Source: Akkermansia massiliensis (lineage in GTDB: Bacteria > Verrucomicrobiota > Verrucomicrobiia > Verrucomicrobiales > Akkermansiaceae). From it: a DNA stretch of 64,000 bases. Every line of letters begins with the position of its first letter. Position 1 is the stretch's first letter. The DNA lies in the NCBI RefSeq assembly GCF_023516715.1, contig NZ_JAMGSI010000002.1:930001-994000 (forward strand), given 5' to 3'. A model generated the notes under the pieces. It saw only the letters and a list, made by a program, of their open reading frames with translations, searched no databases and was not told the origin of the DNA. This document shows positions 7,764 to 15,026 of this stretch, piece after piece. A program made the position numbers and the translations under genes.

Positions 7764-9164
7764 ATGAATATTCAACCCAAAATCACGCCTGTGCTGGACC
7801 CCGGCTTCGTGCCGGCCGTTCTTTGGAATCAAGCCTTTGAGGCCAAAGCCGCCGCCGATCCCGCTTCTCATCAAGTGGACATCGCTCTGACCCGCAATGA
7901 CGGGACCTGCTTCCGCTGGTCCGGCAAGCTCCTTCCCCACACCGGAGAAAACGTTGCCCTGAATGAGACCTATGTGGAACGCATCGTGAAATTCCTGCTG
8001 TGGCAGAAGGGCGGCAATATCATCCTCGTCGCCGGGGATGACGCTATTGCGGACATGCTGGCCTCCCGCTACTGCAAGGGCGGCGCCCGCGAATTCGACT
8101 GGGATTTCATCGGCAAGAAGATTTACGGCTCCCCCATTGAAGTGAAGAAGGTGTCCGTGGAAGAACTGCCTGAGGAATATTCCGGCTCCATGACCCTGGG
8201 CCGCAACCTGGACGGCTACCGCATCGGCTTCGACCTGGGCGGTTCCGACCGCAAATGCGCCGCCGTGGTGAACGGAGAAGTGGTGTATTCCGAAGAAGTG
8301 GTGTATTCCGAAGAAGTGGTCTGGGACCCCTATTTCCAGAAGGATCCCCAGTACCACATTGAAGGCATCCAGGACTCCCTGGAACGCGCCGCAGCCCACC
8401 TTCCGCGGGTGGACGCCATCGGCGGTTCCTCCGCCGGCGTCATCATCAACAGCGAGGTGCGCACCTCCTCCCTGTTCCGCGGCGTCAGCCAGGAAGACAT
8501 TGAAAAGACCCTCGGCAAGGTGTTCCGCACCCTCCAGAAGGAAAAGTGGAACAACATCCCCTTTGAAGTGGTGAACGACGGTGAAGTCACCGCCCTCGCC
8601 GGAGCCATGGGCATGAACGACAACGCCGTGCTCGGCGTAGCCATGGGCACATCCGAAGCCGCCGGCTACGTGGACCCGGAAGGCCACATCAAGCCCTGGC
8701 TGAATGAACTGGCCTTCGCTCCCGTGGATTACTCGGAAGAAGGCGGCGTGGACGAATGGTCCAAGGACATGGGCGTAGGCGCCCTCTACTTCTCCCAGCA
8801 GGCCGTAGCCCGTCTGGCTCCCCGCGCCGGCTTCCAGTTTGAAGGCATGCCCTTCCCGGAACAGCTCAAAAAGGTTCAGGCCGCCATGGCGGAAGGCGAC
8901 GAACGCGCCCGCAAGATTTATGAAACCATCGGCGTGCACTTCGGCTATGCCATTGCCCACTACGCCAGGTTCTATGATATCCGCAACCTGCTCTTCCTGG
9001 GCCGTGTGGCTTCCGGAGACGGCGGCCAGATCATCATTGACAAGGCGGAGGAAGTGCTGCGCACCGAATTCCCCGAGCTGAAGATCCAGCTCCGCGTGCC
9101 GGATGAAAAGACCAAGCGCCACGGCCAGGCCGTAGCCGCCGCTTCCCTGCCGGCCCTCTCCTGA
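7764..9164 (+). CDS. ROK family protein (sugar kinase-like) with N-terminal extension
   Basis: A 466-residue protein with an ASKHA ATP-binding fold of the ROK type. The phosphate-1 loop is at about 156-164 (FDLGGSDRK), a VDAIGGSSAG strand follows, and NDGEVTALAGAMG near residue 270 holds the Asp expected to act as catalytic base in ROK kinases. GVAMGTSEAAGYVDPEG follows. The classical ROK zinc motif (HxxxGCxCGxxGCxE) is not visible. About 150 residues precede the fold, which is longer than usual ROK kinases of roughly 300 residues; that part has no family I recognise. An 18-bp in-frame tandem duplication sits at 8280-8315. The start at 7764 is preferred over 7710 because the sequence before it is low-quality. 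Sugar kinase or sensor are both possible. Confidence 0.78.
   Translation: MNIQPKITPVLDPGFVPAVLWNQAFEAKAAADPASHQVDIALTRNDGTCFRWSGKLLPHTGENVALNETYVERIVKFLLWQKGGNIILVAGDDAIADMLASRYCKGGAREFDWDFIGKKIYGSPIEVKKVSVEELPEEYSGSMTLGRNLDGYRIGFDLGGSDRKCAAVVNGEVVYSEEVVYSEEVVWDPYFQKDPQYHIEGIQDSLERAAAHLPRVDAIGGSSAGVIINSEVRTSSLFRGVSQEDIEKTLGKVFRTLQKEKWNNIPFEVVNDGEVTALAGAMGMNDNAVLGVAMGTSEAAGYVDPEGHIKPWLNELAFAPVDYSEEGGVDEWSKDMGVGALYFSQQAVARLAPRAGFQFEGMPFPEQLKKVQAAMAEGDERARKIYETIGVHFGYAIAHYARFYDIRNLLFLGRVASGDGGQIIIDKAEEVLRTEFPELKIQLRVPDEKTKRHGQAVAAASLPALS
8280..8315 (+). repeat. 18-bp in-frame tandem duplication inside the ROK gene
   Basis: The unit GTGGTGTATTCCGAAGAA occurs twice without mismatch (8280-8297 and 8298-8315), and a third partial GTGGT follows. 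It adds six residues (VVYSEE) to a beta-hairpin just after the phosphate-1 loop. It could expand or contract by slippage without breaking the frame. Confidence 0.9.
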
Positions 9165-9183
9165 CAGGAGGAATGAAATTTGC

Positions 9184-9211
9184 GGGAGGGACCCTGTATG
9201 GGGTCCCTCCC
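9184..9211 (+). terminator. Stem-loop after the ROK gene
   Basis: A perfect 11-bp GC-rich stem (9184-9194 with 9201-9211) and a 6-nt loop lie 20 nt after the ROK stop codon. It lacks a clear T-run, so it may stop transcription weakly or protect the mRNA 3' end. Confidence 0.5.
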
Positions 9212-9316
9212 TGCTCATATCCGGAGGGGGACTTTTGCCGGATGCGCTGAACAGCCTCTGCCGCGCCGGATTCCCGCCCCTCCTTTTTCCGATTCCCGCC
9301 CCGACGCCCTGCGTTC

Positions 9317-11905
9317 ATGAATCCCCAGCAAGACAACATTGTTCATTGCCCGGAATGCGGGCAGGCCATGGACGTTTCCCAACTGCCTCCGTATGCCAAC
9401 GCCATCTGTCCGGGCTGCCAGGCGCTGACGCGCGTGAAAACGCGCATGGGCCCCTACCGGATTACCGGAAAACTGGGAAAAGGCGGCATGAGCGTGGTAT
9501 ACCGGGCGGAAGATTCCGTGCTGGGGCGGGAGGTGGCCCTGAAGGTGCTGAATGACACCTATGCCGGGGATGCCCTGCGCAGTGAACGCTTTGAACGGGA
9601 GGCCCAGATCATGGCGCGGGTTTCCCATGAAAACCTAGTGCAGATTTATGCCGTGGGGCGCGACCAGGGCCTTTTTTACATTGCCATGGAACTGGTGGAG
9701 GGCAGCGGCCTGGATGCCCTGATTACCGCGGAAGAACGCGTGCCGGAGGACAAGGTGCTACGCCTGACGCTGGATATCGTGCGCGGCCTGGACGCCGCCT
9801 GGAACGCGGGCCTCATGCACAGGGACATCAAGCCCGCCAACGTTCTCCAGTCTCCTGACGGAGTCGCCAAGATCGTGGACTTCGGCCTCTCCCTGCTGCA
9901 CAGTGAATCCGACGTGGAGCGGGAAATATGGGTCACTCCCTATTACGCAGCTCCGGAAACGCTGCTGAGGGGAGAAGAAGACTTCCGGACGGACATGTAC
10001 GCGCTGGGAGCCACCATGTACCATTTGCTGGTGGGCGCTCCCCCCCGCGTGGACGCTTCCCAGTCTTCCGATGTCCTTCTGGAGACCAAGAAAAACCTTC
10101 CCCGCCTGGAACAGGTGGTCAATGACGTCTCCCCCATGACCTGCTTCATCGTGGACAGGCTGATGGCTTTTGACAGGGAAGACAGGTTCTCCTCCTATCC
10201 GGAATTGATGGATGCCGTGGAACAGGCCCTGGAGGAATACACCCTGGCCATGCAGGAATCCGGCCTCACCTGGTCGGAACGGCGCGCGGCGGAGGCGCGG
10301 CGCGTCCGCCGCAGGAAATGCCGCATTATCGTCATTTCCTCCGTTGCCTCCGTAGTGGCGCTGGGGTTGGGCATCTGGGGCTGGGCGGCATGGCAGAAGG
10401 GGAGGGGCGCTTCCCCGGGAACACCCCCTCCGGCGCTCACTCCTACGGCGGGAACGGGCACTACCCCGGAGGACACGGCTGCGGCGGAATCGCGGCTGGA
10501 GCGCAGCATCCGCTTCGGCAAGCTGTTCAATGAAGCCCAGGAATCCCTGAACCGGGGAGACCTGGTGAAAGCCGCCGCCATGTTCGGGGATCTGGCGGAC
10601 CAGCCGGACTGCCCCCTTTCCACCTCACTCTGGGCCGGTCTGAACCAGGTTCTGTGCATGTGGACGCGCGGCCAGTTCCCGGAAGGGGTGGAGCGCCTGG
10701 AAGAGCTGAGCAGGAAGGTGGAGGCCTGCAAGGACCCTGCGGAACTGGAACGCTCCAGGGACGTCGGCAACCTGGTCATGTACTTGAGTTCCGGGGACTG
10801 GTCTTCCCGAATGCCGGGTTTGCGTTCCAACTCCGATCTGGCCGTGCATTACTATGTGGGCATGGCGCTGAAATCCTGGTACTTTGCCGGTAAATGGCCG
10901 GAATACGGCGTTTTTCTGGACAAGGTGGCGGCCGATGCGGCGGACGACCGGGACAGGAACGTCCGTGAGCTGGCTTCCGCCTGGCTCAACAACCTCAAGA
11001 GATATACGGACCAGTACGAACGCCTGAAACGCCTTCAGGACATGCCGGAAAAGACGGTGGCGGAAGTGGAGGCCAAACGGTCCGCCGCAGACTTCCTGCG
11101 GGAACAGATGATGATCGGGGAAGTGTCCGCGATGCCTCCAGCCTATGCTGCGCTGGAAGGAATGCTGGACCATTTGAGAATGCAGTACCAGACAGCCCGT
11201 GACTGGGAGGCGGCGGAAGCCGTGAAGATGGCTGAGAGGAAAAAGGAGGAGGAAAGACAAAAAGCGCTGGAGGAGGAAAAGAAAAAGGAAACCCTGCTGG
11301 CCGCTCAGTCCAGAAGCTATGAAGACGTTTGCCGGGAAGCTGCGGACGTCATGAAAAAAACCGGGGACTTTGAAAAGGCCTCCGCCGTTTACGGCGGGGC
11401 GGAAAAGGTTATTTCCTCCCCCGCCGTCAAGGCCAGACTGTCCGTGCGCCGGGAAATGACGGATCAAATGCTGCCCCTGTTCACCCGCATGGAGAAAATT
11501 CTGCCCGCTCTCCTGGAAAAGAAACCTGGAAAACCCCTGGTGCTGAAAGACGGCTCCAAGGTGCGCCTGACAGGGATGAAGGGGCATCTGCTGACTGTGG
11601 AACCGCAGGACAGCCGGGAAGGCAGTGATGCGTACCAGGTCAGCTGGAACGAGCTACCGTTCAACTCCCTGTATGCCCTGGCGCGGGAATGCCGCCAGAA
11701 GCAGCCTGCGGAATTCTCCCCCCTGGCGGATGCGTATTCCAAGCCGCTGCTTATTTTCGGCAGTCTGACGGAGACCATTTCCCCCGCCCAGCAGGAAAAT
11801 GCGCTGCTCCAGATGGACCGCGCCTTCATTGAAAAATGGAACCTGTGGATGAGCGGTTTGGACGCGGAGGAGACGCCCCCGGAAGACGGTGAAGAATCGG
11901 ATTAA
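9317..11905 (+). CDS. Membrane-spanning serine/threonine protein kinase with N-terminal zinc ribbon
   Basis: An 862-residue Hanks-type kinase. A CPEC...CPGC zinc ribbon (Cys11, 14, 31, 34) comes first. The kinase domain follows: glycine loop GKGGMSVVY (54-62), Lys76 in VALKVL, catalytic loop HRDIKPAN near 168-175, VDFGLS near 187, and the PYYAAPE activation segment. One hydrophobic helix is at about 335-358, followed by a Pro/Thr linker and roughly 480 residues that should face the periplasm. That region is helical and lysine/glutamate-rich with a coiled coil near 635-660, and I do not recognise it. Kinases of this build phosphorylate cytoplasmic partners in response to envelope signals. No phosphatase or substrate gene is adjacent, so the target is unknown. 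The start ATG at 9317 directly precedes the zinc ribbon. Confidence 0.88.
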   Translation: MNPQQDNIVHCPECGQAMDVSQLPPYANAICPGCQALTRVKTRMGPYRITGKLGKGGMSVVYRAEDSVLGREVALKVLNDTYAGDALRSERFEREAQIMARVSHENLVQIYAVGRDQGLFYIAMELVEGSGLDALITAEERVPEDKVLRLTLDIVRGLDAAWNAGLMHRDIKPANVLQSPDGVAKIVDFGLSLLHSESDVEREIWVTPYYAAPETLLRGEEDFRTDMYALGATMYHLLVGAPPRVDASQSSDVLLETKKNLPRLEQVVNDVSPMTCFIVDRLMAFDREDRFSSYPELMDAVEQALEEYTLAMQESGLTWSERRAAEARRVRRRKCRIIVISSVASVVALGLGIWGWAAWQKGRGASPGTPPPALTPTAGTGTTPEDTAAAESRLERSIRFGKLFNEAQESLNRGDLVKAAAMFGDLADQPDCPLSTSLWAGLNQVLCMWTRGQFPEGVERLEELSRKVEACKDPAELERSRDVGNLVMYLSSGDWSSRMPGLRSNSDLAVHYYVGMALKSWYFAGKWPEYGVFLDKVAADAADDRDRNVRELASAWLNNLKRYTDQYERLKRLQDMPEKTVAEVEAKRSAADFLREQMMIGEVSAMPPAYAALEGMLDHLRMQYQTARDWEAAEAVKMAERKKEEERQKALEEEKKKETLLAAQSRSYEDVCREAADVMKKTGDFEKASAVYGGAEKVISSPAVKARLSVRREMTDQMLPLFTRMEKILPALLEKKPGKPLVLKDGSKVRLTGMKGHLLTVEPQDSREGSDAYQVSWNELPFNSLYALARECRQKQPAEFSPLADAYSKPLLIFGSLTETISPAQQENALLQMDRAFIEKWNLWMSGLDAEETPPEDGEESD

Positions 11906-12062
11906 TTCCGGCAGGCTCTTGGCCGGAGGAGGGCGGGAAGGCCGTGCCGACGGTGGAAAAGTCCCGTCTGGAAAAGGAACCCTGCGCCGGTTTTGCGGAA
12001 AAGTAGGCGTGATGAAGTAAAATTTGCTTGCCTAGGATACTCCGTACAGGTCTCATAGCCGC

Positions 12063-12194
12063 ATGAGACTGATCAGCTTTTTGACGCTGGCATGCGTGGC
12101 CGGCATCCTCTCTTCATGCGGTTGTGACTGTCACAAACACGCGGACTTCGCGCTGAAGGACTACCAGCCCACCTCCAGCAAGCAATTCCGTTAA
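12063..12194 (+). CDS. Small Cys/His-rich lipoprotein, unknown function
   Basis: A 43-residue open frame that looks like a lipoprotein. It begins MRLISFLTLACVAGIL, then has a lipobox LSSC with Cys19 as the predicted lipidation site. The mature peptide starts CGCDCHKH, so three cysteines and two histidines are packed into six residues, a possible metal-binding cluster. It ends 10 nt before the hflX start, on the same strand, and is probably co-transcribed with it. No Shine-Dalgarno sequence is obvious. The signal peptide, lipobox and tight spacing to hflX argue that it is real. The function is unknown, and its short length makes a chance frame possible. Confidence 0.62.
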   Translation: MRLISFLTLACVAGILSSCGCDCHKHADFALKDYQPTSSKQFR

Positions 12195-12204
12195 CTGCTT
12201 GAAT

Positions 12205-13518
12205 ATGTTTGAAATTCGTGAAAAGCCGGAAATGGTGGAGCGAGCCATGCTCGTTTCCATCTACTTCGACCCTTCCGAGGCCAGGGAAAAACAGGCCATG
12301 CTGGACGAGCTGGAAGACCTTGTCACCAACCTCGGCATCAGCATTGCAGGCAAGCACCTCATCAAGTCCCGGGACATGCACGCCAAATTCCTGTGCGGCA
12401 CCGGAAAAGCCCAGGAAGTAAAGCAATTGGCGCTGGACTGCCGGGCGGACTGCGTGGTGTTTGACAACATGCTTTCCCCCTCCCAGCAGCGCGAATGGGA
12501 ACGGCTGATTGACGAATGCGTGATTGACCGTGAAGAGGTCATTCTGGATATCTTTGCCCGGCGCGCACGCACGCGGGAGGCCACCCTCCAGGTGGAGCTG
12601 GCCCGCATGCAGTATTCCCTGCCGCGCATGGCCCGCATGTGGAACCACCTGGACCGCCAGGGCGGCGGTTCCGGAGGAGGCAAGGGCGGCGGCGGAGCCG
12701 CCAGGGGCGAGGGCGAAAAACAGATTGAAGTGGACCGCCGCCTGGCGCGCGCCAGGATTGAAGCCATTCAGAAGGAACTGGCCCTGGTGACCCGGCAGCG
12801 CGCCACGCAGCGCAAGGAACGGGAGCGCCAGGCCGTAGCCACGGCCGCCATCGTGGGCTATACCAATGCCGGGAAATCCTCCCTGCTTTCCCTGGTATCC
12901 GGTTCCGAAGTCATGGCGAAGGACATGCTTTTTGCCACGCTGGACACCACGACGCGGAAAATAGAACTTCCCCACGGGCAGCCCCTGCTGCTGACGGATA
13001 CCGTGGGCTTCATCCGCAACCTTCCCCACCGCCTGGTGGAGGCTTTCAAATCCACGCTGGAGGAAGCCGTGCTGGCGGATTTCCTGGTGCAGGTGGTGGA
13101 CGCCTCCGATCCGGAAGCCGTGCGCCATTATGAAACCACGCTGGAAGTGCTCGGCGAGCTGGGCGCGGGCGACAAGCCCATGATCGTGGTCCTGAACAAG
13201 GTGGACCTTGTGCCGGAAGAAGAGCGCCACACGCTGGAAACCCTGTTGAAGCCCCACTTCAACGGCAGGGTGGTGCCCATGTCCGTGCAGGAGGGGCATG
13301 GCGCGGAAGACCTGCTGAACGCCTGCGTGGAGATGCTGGAAAGCCGCGTCCGGCGCGCGCGGTTCCTGATTCCCTATACCCGGAGCGACCTGGCGGCCGC
13401 CATGCATAGTGAAGGGAAGGTTCTCTCCACGGAATACGTGGAGGAAGGCACCCTGATAGAAGCCGTGCTCCCTGTGGCGTTTTATAACAAATTCAGCCGT
13501 TTTCTGGCGGAAAAATGA
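12205..13518 (+). CDS. hflX: Ribosome-associated GTPase HflX
   Basis: GTPase that binds the ribosome and splits stalled or hibernating 70S particles, chiefly under stress. The 437-residue protein has the N-terminal HflX domain (GTGKAQEV, FDNMLSPSQQREWER). A helical segment then carries a glycine-rich loop near residues 152-165, unusually long here with runs of GGG. The G domain follows: GYTNAGKSS P-loop near 217-226, the ATLDTTTR switch, DTVGFIRNLP, NKVDL near 330, and the C-terminal domain. ATG 12205 is preferred to the TTG two codons earlier. It sits 10 nt after the small lipoprotein. Identification is firm. Confidence 0.95.
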   Translation: MFEIREKPEMVERAMLVSIYFDPSEAREKQAMLDELEDLVTNLGISIAGKHLIKSRDMHAKFLCGTGKAQEVKQLALDCRADCVVFDNMLSPSQQREWERLIDECVIDREEVILDIFARRARTREATLQVELARMQYSLPRMARMWNHLDRQGGGSGGGKGGGGAARGEGEKQIEVDRRLARARIEAIQKELALVTRQRATQRKERERQAVATAAIVGYTNAGKSSLLSLVSGSEVMAKDMLFATLDTTTRKIELPHGQPLLLTDTVGFIRNLPHRLVEAFKSTLEEAVLADFLVQVVDASDPEAVRHYETTLEVLGELGAGDKPMIVVLNKVDLVPEEERHTLETLLKPHFNGRVVPMSVQEGHGAEDLLNACVEMLESRVRRARFLIPYTRSDLAAAMHSEGKVLSTEYVEEGTLIEAVLPVAFYNKFSRFLAEK

Positions 13519-13573
13519 TTTCCTCTTGATTGCGGAGAAACCGCATCCTCGGCAGGGAAATCATTCTTTTTTC

Positions 13574-13605
13574 TTGAATTTTTGTATGTTGGATATATTA
13601 TATCC
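13574..13605 (+). promoter_or_regulatory. Putative promoter with overlapping palindrome
   Basis: TTGAAT (13574-13579) and TATTAT (13596-13601) are spaced by 16 nt. The -10 region lies inside a perfect 7-1-7 palindrome, GGATATATTATATCC (13591-13605). Such a palindrome over a -10 box is the usual place for a repressor site. The ATG at 13616 follows closely, so the leader would be only about 8 nt. Confidence 0.4.
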
Positions 13606-13615
13606 AGCATCTATA

Positions 13616-14374
13616 ATGAATAAGTTGTGCTGTATTATTTTGTGCGGAATAATTTCCTGGGCCACTGTAAGCGCCCAATCCCTGCCTCCGGATGCCCGGA
13701 AATTGAAGGAACAATATGAGAACATCCTTTCTTCCATTAATCAGAAATATGAGGCGTCCAAATTGAAAGCCTATCGGGATTCCATGAACAAATATGCCGC
13801 GAAGAATGACTTCGCTTCTGCGGCGGAACTGCAGAAAGTCGTGGAATATTTGGAGAACCGCTTGTCCGCCAAAGAACTTGTTGGGAGGGATGAACTGTCC
13901 CGGATGGAAAAAGTTTCTCCTAAAGTAGGCGTACAGATGAAGGAAATTCAAGAAGATGTGGCGTCTAAAAGAATGAAGGAAAGGAAAAAGACGGACAAGG
14001 CCTACTTGGATGCCCTTCTTAAAATTCAGAAAAAGTACGCCAATCTCGGTAAAATAAATGAAGCGCTGGCCATTCAAAAGGAACTCTCTGCAGTTCGTGT
14101 TATTGCCTCTTTTATTGGGCGGTGGAAAACGGTTAAAGGGGATACCGCCGCGAATGAAATTCTTTATTTGAATGATGATTGCTCCGTCTTTTTGGGCAAG
14201 GACGGAAAAGAGGTTACTTGGTTGGGCCACAAATCATTCAGGGTATCTCCCCAGGCAGAGAAAACCATTGAGCTGTTGAACGACAAAGGGAACCACAGCG
14301 GATCCCTCAAGATGCTTTCCAATTTTGAAATCCAGTCGCCGTCTGGCTGGAAACTGCGCAAAATGAATCCCTGA
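13616..14374 (+). CDS. Secreted helical protein of unknown function
   Basis: A 252-residue product with a signal peptide (MNKLCCIILCGIISWATVSA, cleavage before QS). A long charged helical region rich in Lys and Glu follows, with two repeats of the form Y-x-x-(x)-K-N-D-F-A-x-A-A-E-L-Q-K and Y-A-N-L-G-K-I-N-E-A-L-A-I-Q-K, suggestive of paired alpha-hairpins. A small C-terminal beta domain (about 190-252) begins IGRWK and resembles a lipocalin-like or 'GxW' strand set. Base composition is lower in GC than the neighbours. It starts at ATG 13616, just after a promoter-like element; upstream codons do not look like protein. It converges on maf. I do not recognise a family. Confidence 0.72.
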   Translation: MNKLCCIILCGIISWATVSAQSLPPDARKLKEQYENILSSINQKYEASKLKAYRDSMNKYAAKNDFASAAELQKVVEYLENRLSAKELVGRDELSRMEKVSPKVGVQMKEIQEDVASKRMKERKKTDKAYLDALLKIQKKYANLGKINEALAIQKELSAVRVIASFIGRWKTVKGDTAANEILYLNDDCSVFLGKDGKEVTWLGHKSFRVSPQAEKTIELLNDKGNHSGSLKMLSNFEIQSPSGWKLRKMNP

Positions 14375-14410
14375 TGAAGAAGGCAGGAACGTTAAACGTA
14401 CATTTAATGC

Positions 14411-14974
14411 TCAGTAACCCAAGCTCCGCAGGCATTCCACCACCTCCCTGACGGGCAGCCCGATTACGTTGTCCGTATCTCCGCGCACGGAGGAAATGAT
14501 CATCTCCCCGTGTTCCTGGAACGCGTAGGAGCCGGCCTTGTCCATCACATTCACCAGCTCCATGTAGCGGCGGATGTCCTCTTCCTTCAGCTCCCGGAAC
14601 GTCACTTCCGTCAGCACGGCCAAGTCTTTCACTCCCAGGGGGGACCGGATGGAAACCGCCGTGCACACGTGGTGCGTCCGTGCAGAGAGCATCCGGAGCA
14701 TGGAACGGGCCTCTTCCCCGTCTTCCGGTTTGCCAAGAGGAAGGCCGTCCAGAAAAACGAGCGTATCCGCGCCGATGACGGTGGAATCCGGATGTTCCCG
14801 GAATACGGCTTGCGCCTTTGCCCGCGCATTGTGCAGGCAGAGTTCCTGCGGAGGCATGGCGGCGTCCTTCAGCTCCTCCGTATCCCGTACGACGAGGGAG
14901 AAAGGCACGCCGGCCTTCGCCAGAAGCTCGCGCCGCCGGGGGGACTGGGAGGCCAGGATGATGGGGGGAAGCAT
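14411..14974 (-). CDS. maf: Maf-type nucleoside triphosphate pyrophosphatase
   Basis: House-cleaning pyrophosphatase of the Maf/YhdE family, which hydrolyses dTTP, UTP or modified pyrimidine nucleotides to the monophosphate. The 187-residue protein has the N-terminal ASQSPRRRELL motif (residues 8-18), the catalytic ADTLV segment with the conserved Asp near residue 70, and the GKP loop. DKAGSYAFQEHGEMII lies in the C-terminal half, and SSVRGDTDNVIGLP with the family GLP motif near 165-175. It is 52 nt downstream of ilvA on the same strand, with an AT-rich inverted repeat between them. dTTP/UTP preference (YhdE versus YceF type) was not resolved. Confidence 0.93.
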   Translation of the reverse strand: MLPPIILASQSPRRRELLAKAGVPFSLVVRDTEELKDAAMPPQELCLHNARAKAQAVFREHPDSTVIGADTLVFLDGLPLGKPEDGEEARSMLRMLSARTHHVCTAVSIRSPLGVKDLAVLTEVTFRELKEEDIRRYMELVNVMDKAGSYAFQEHGEMIISSVRGDTDNVIGLPVREVVECLRSLGY

Positions 14975-14986
14975 GGAAGGAGAGCC

Positions 14987-15010
14987 AATAGTTAATATCT
15001 ATTAACTATT
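14987..15010. repeat. AT-rich inverted repeat between maf and ilvA
   Basis: A perfect 11-bp inverted repeat with a 2-nt centre lies 12 nt upstream of the maf start: arms AATAGTTAATA (14987-14997) and TATTAACTATT (15000-15010). Further TTAAC/GTTAA words continue to 15026. It could be an operator for maf; there is no GC stem of the terminator kind. Confidence 0.6.
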
Positions 15011-15026
15011 ACCTGTTAATTGTTAA

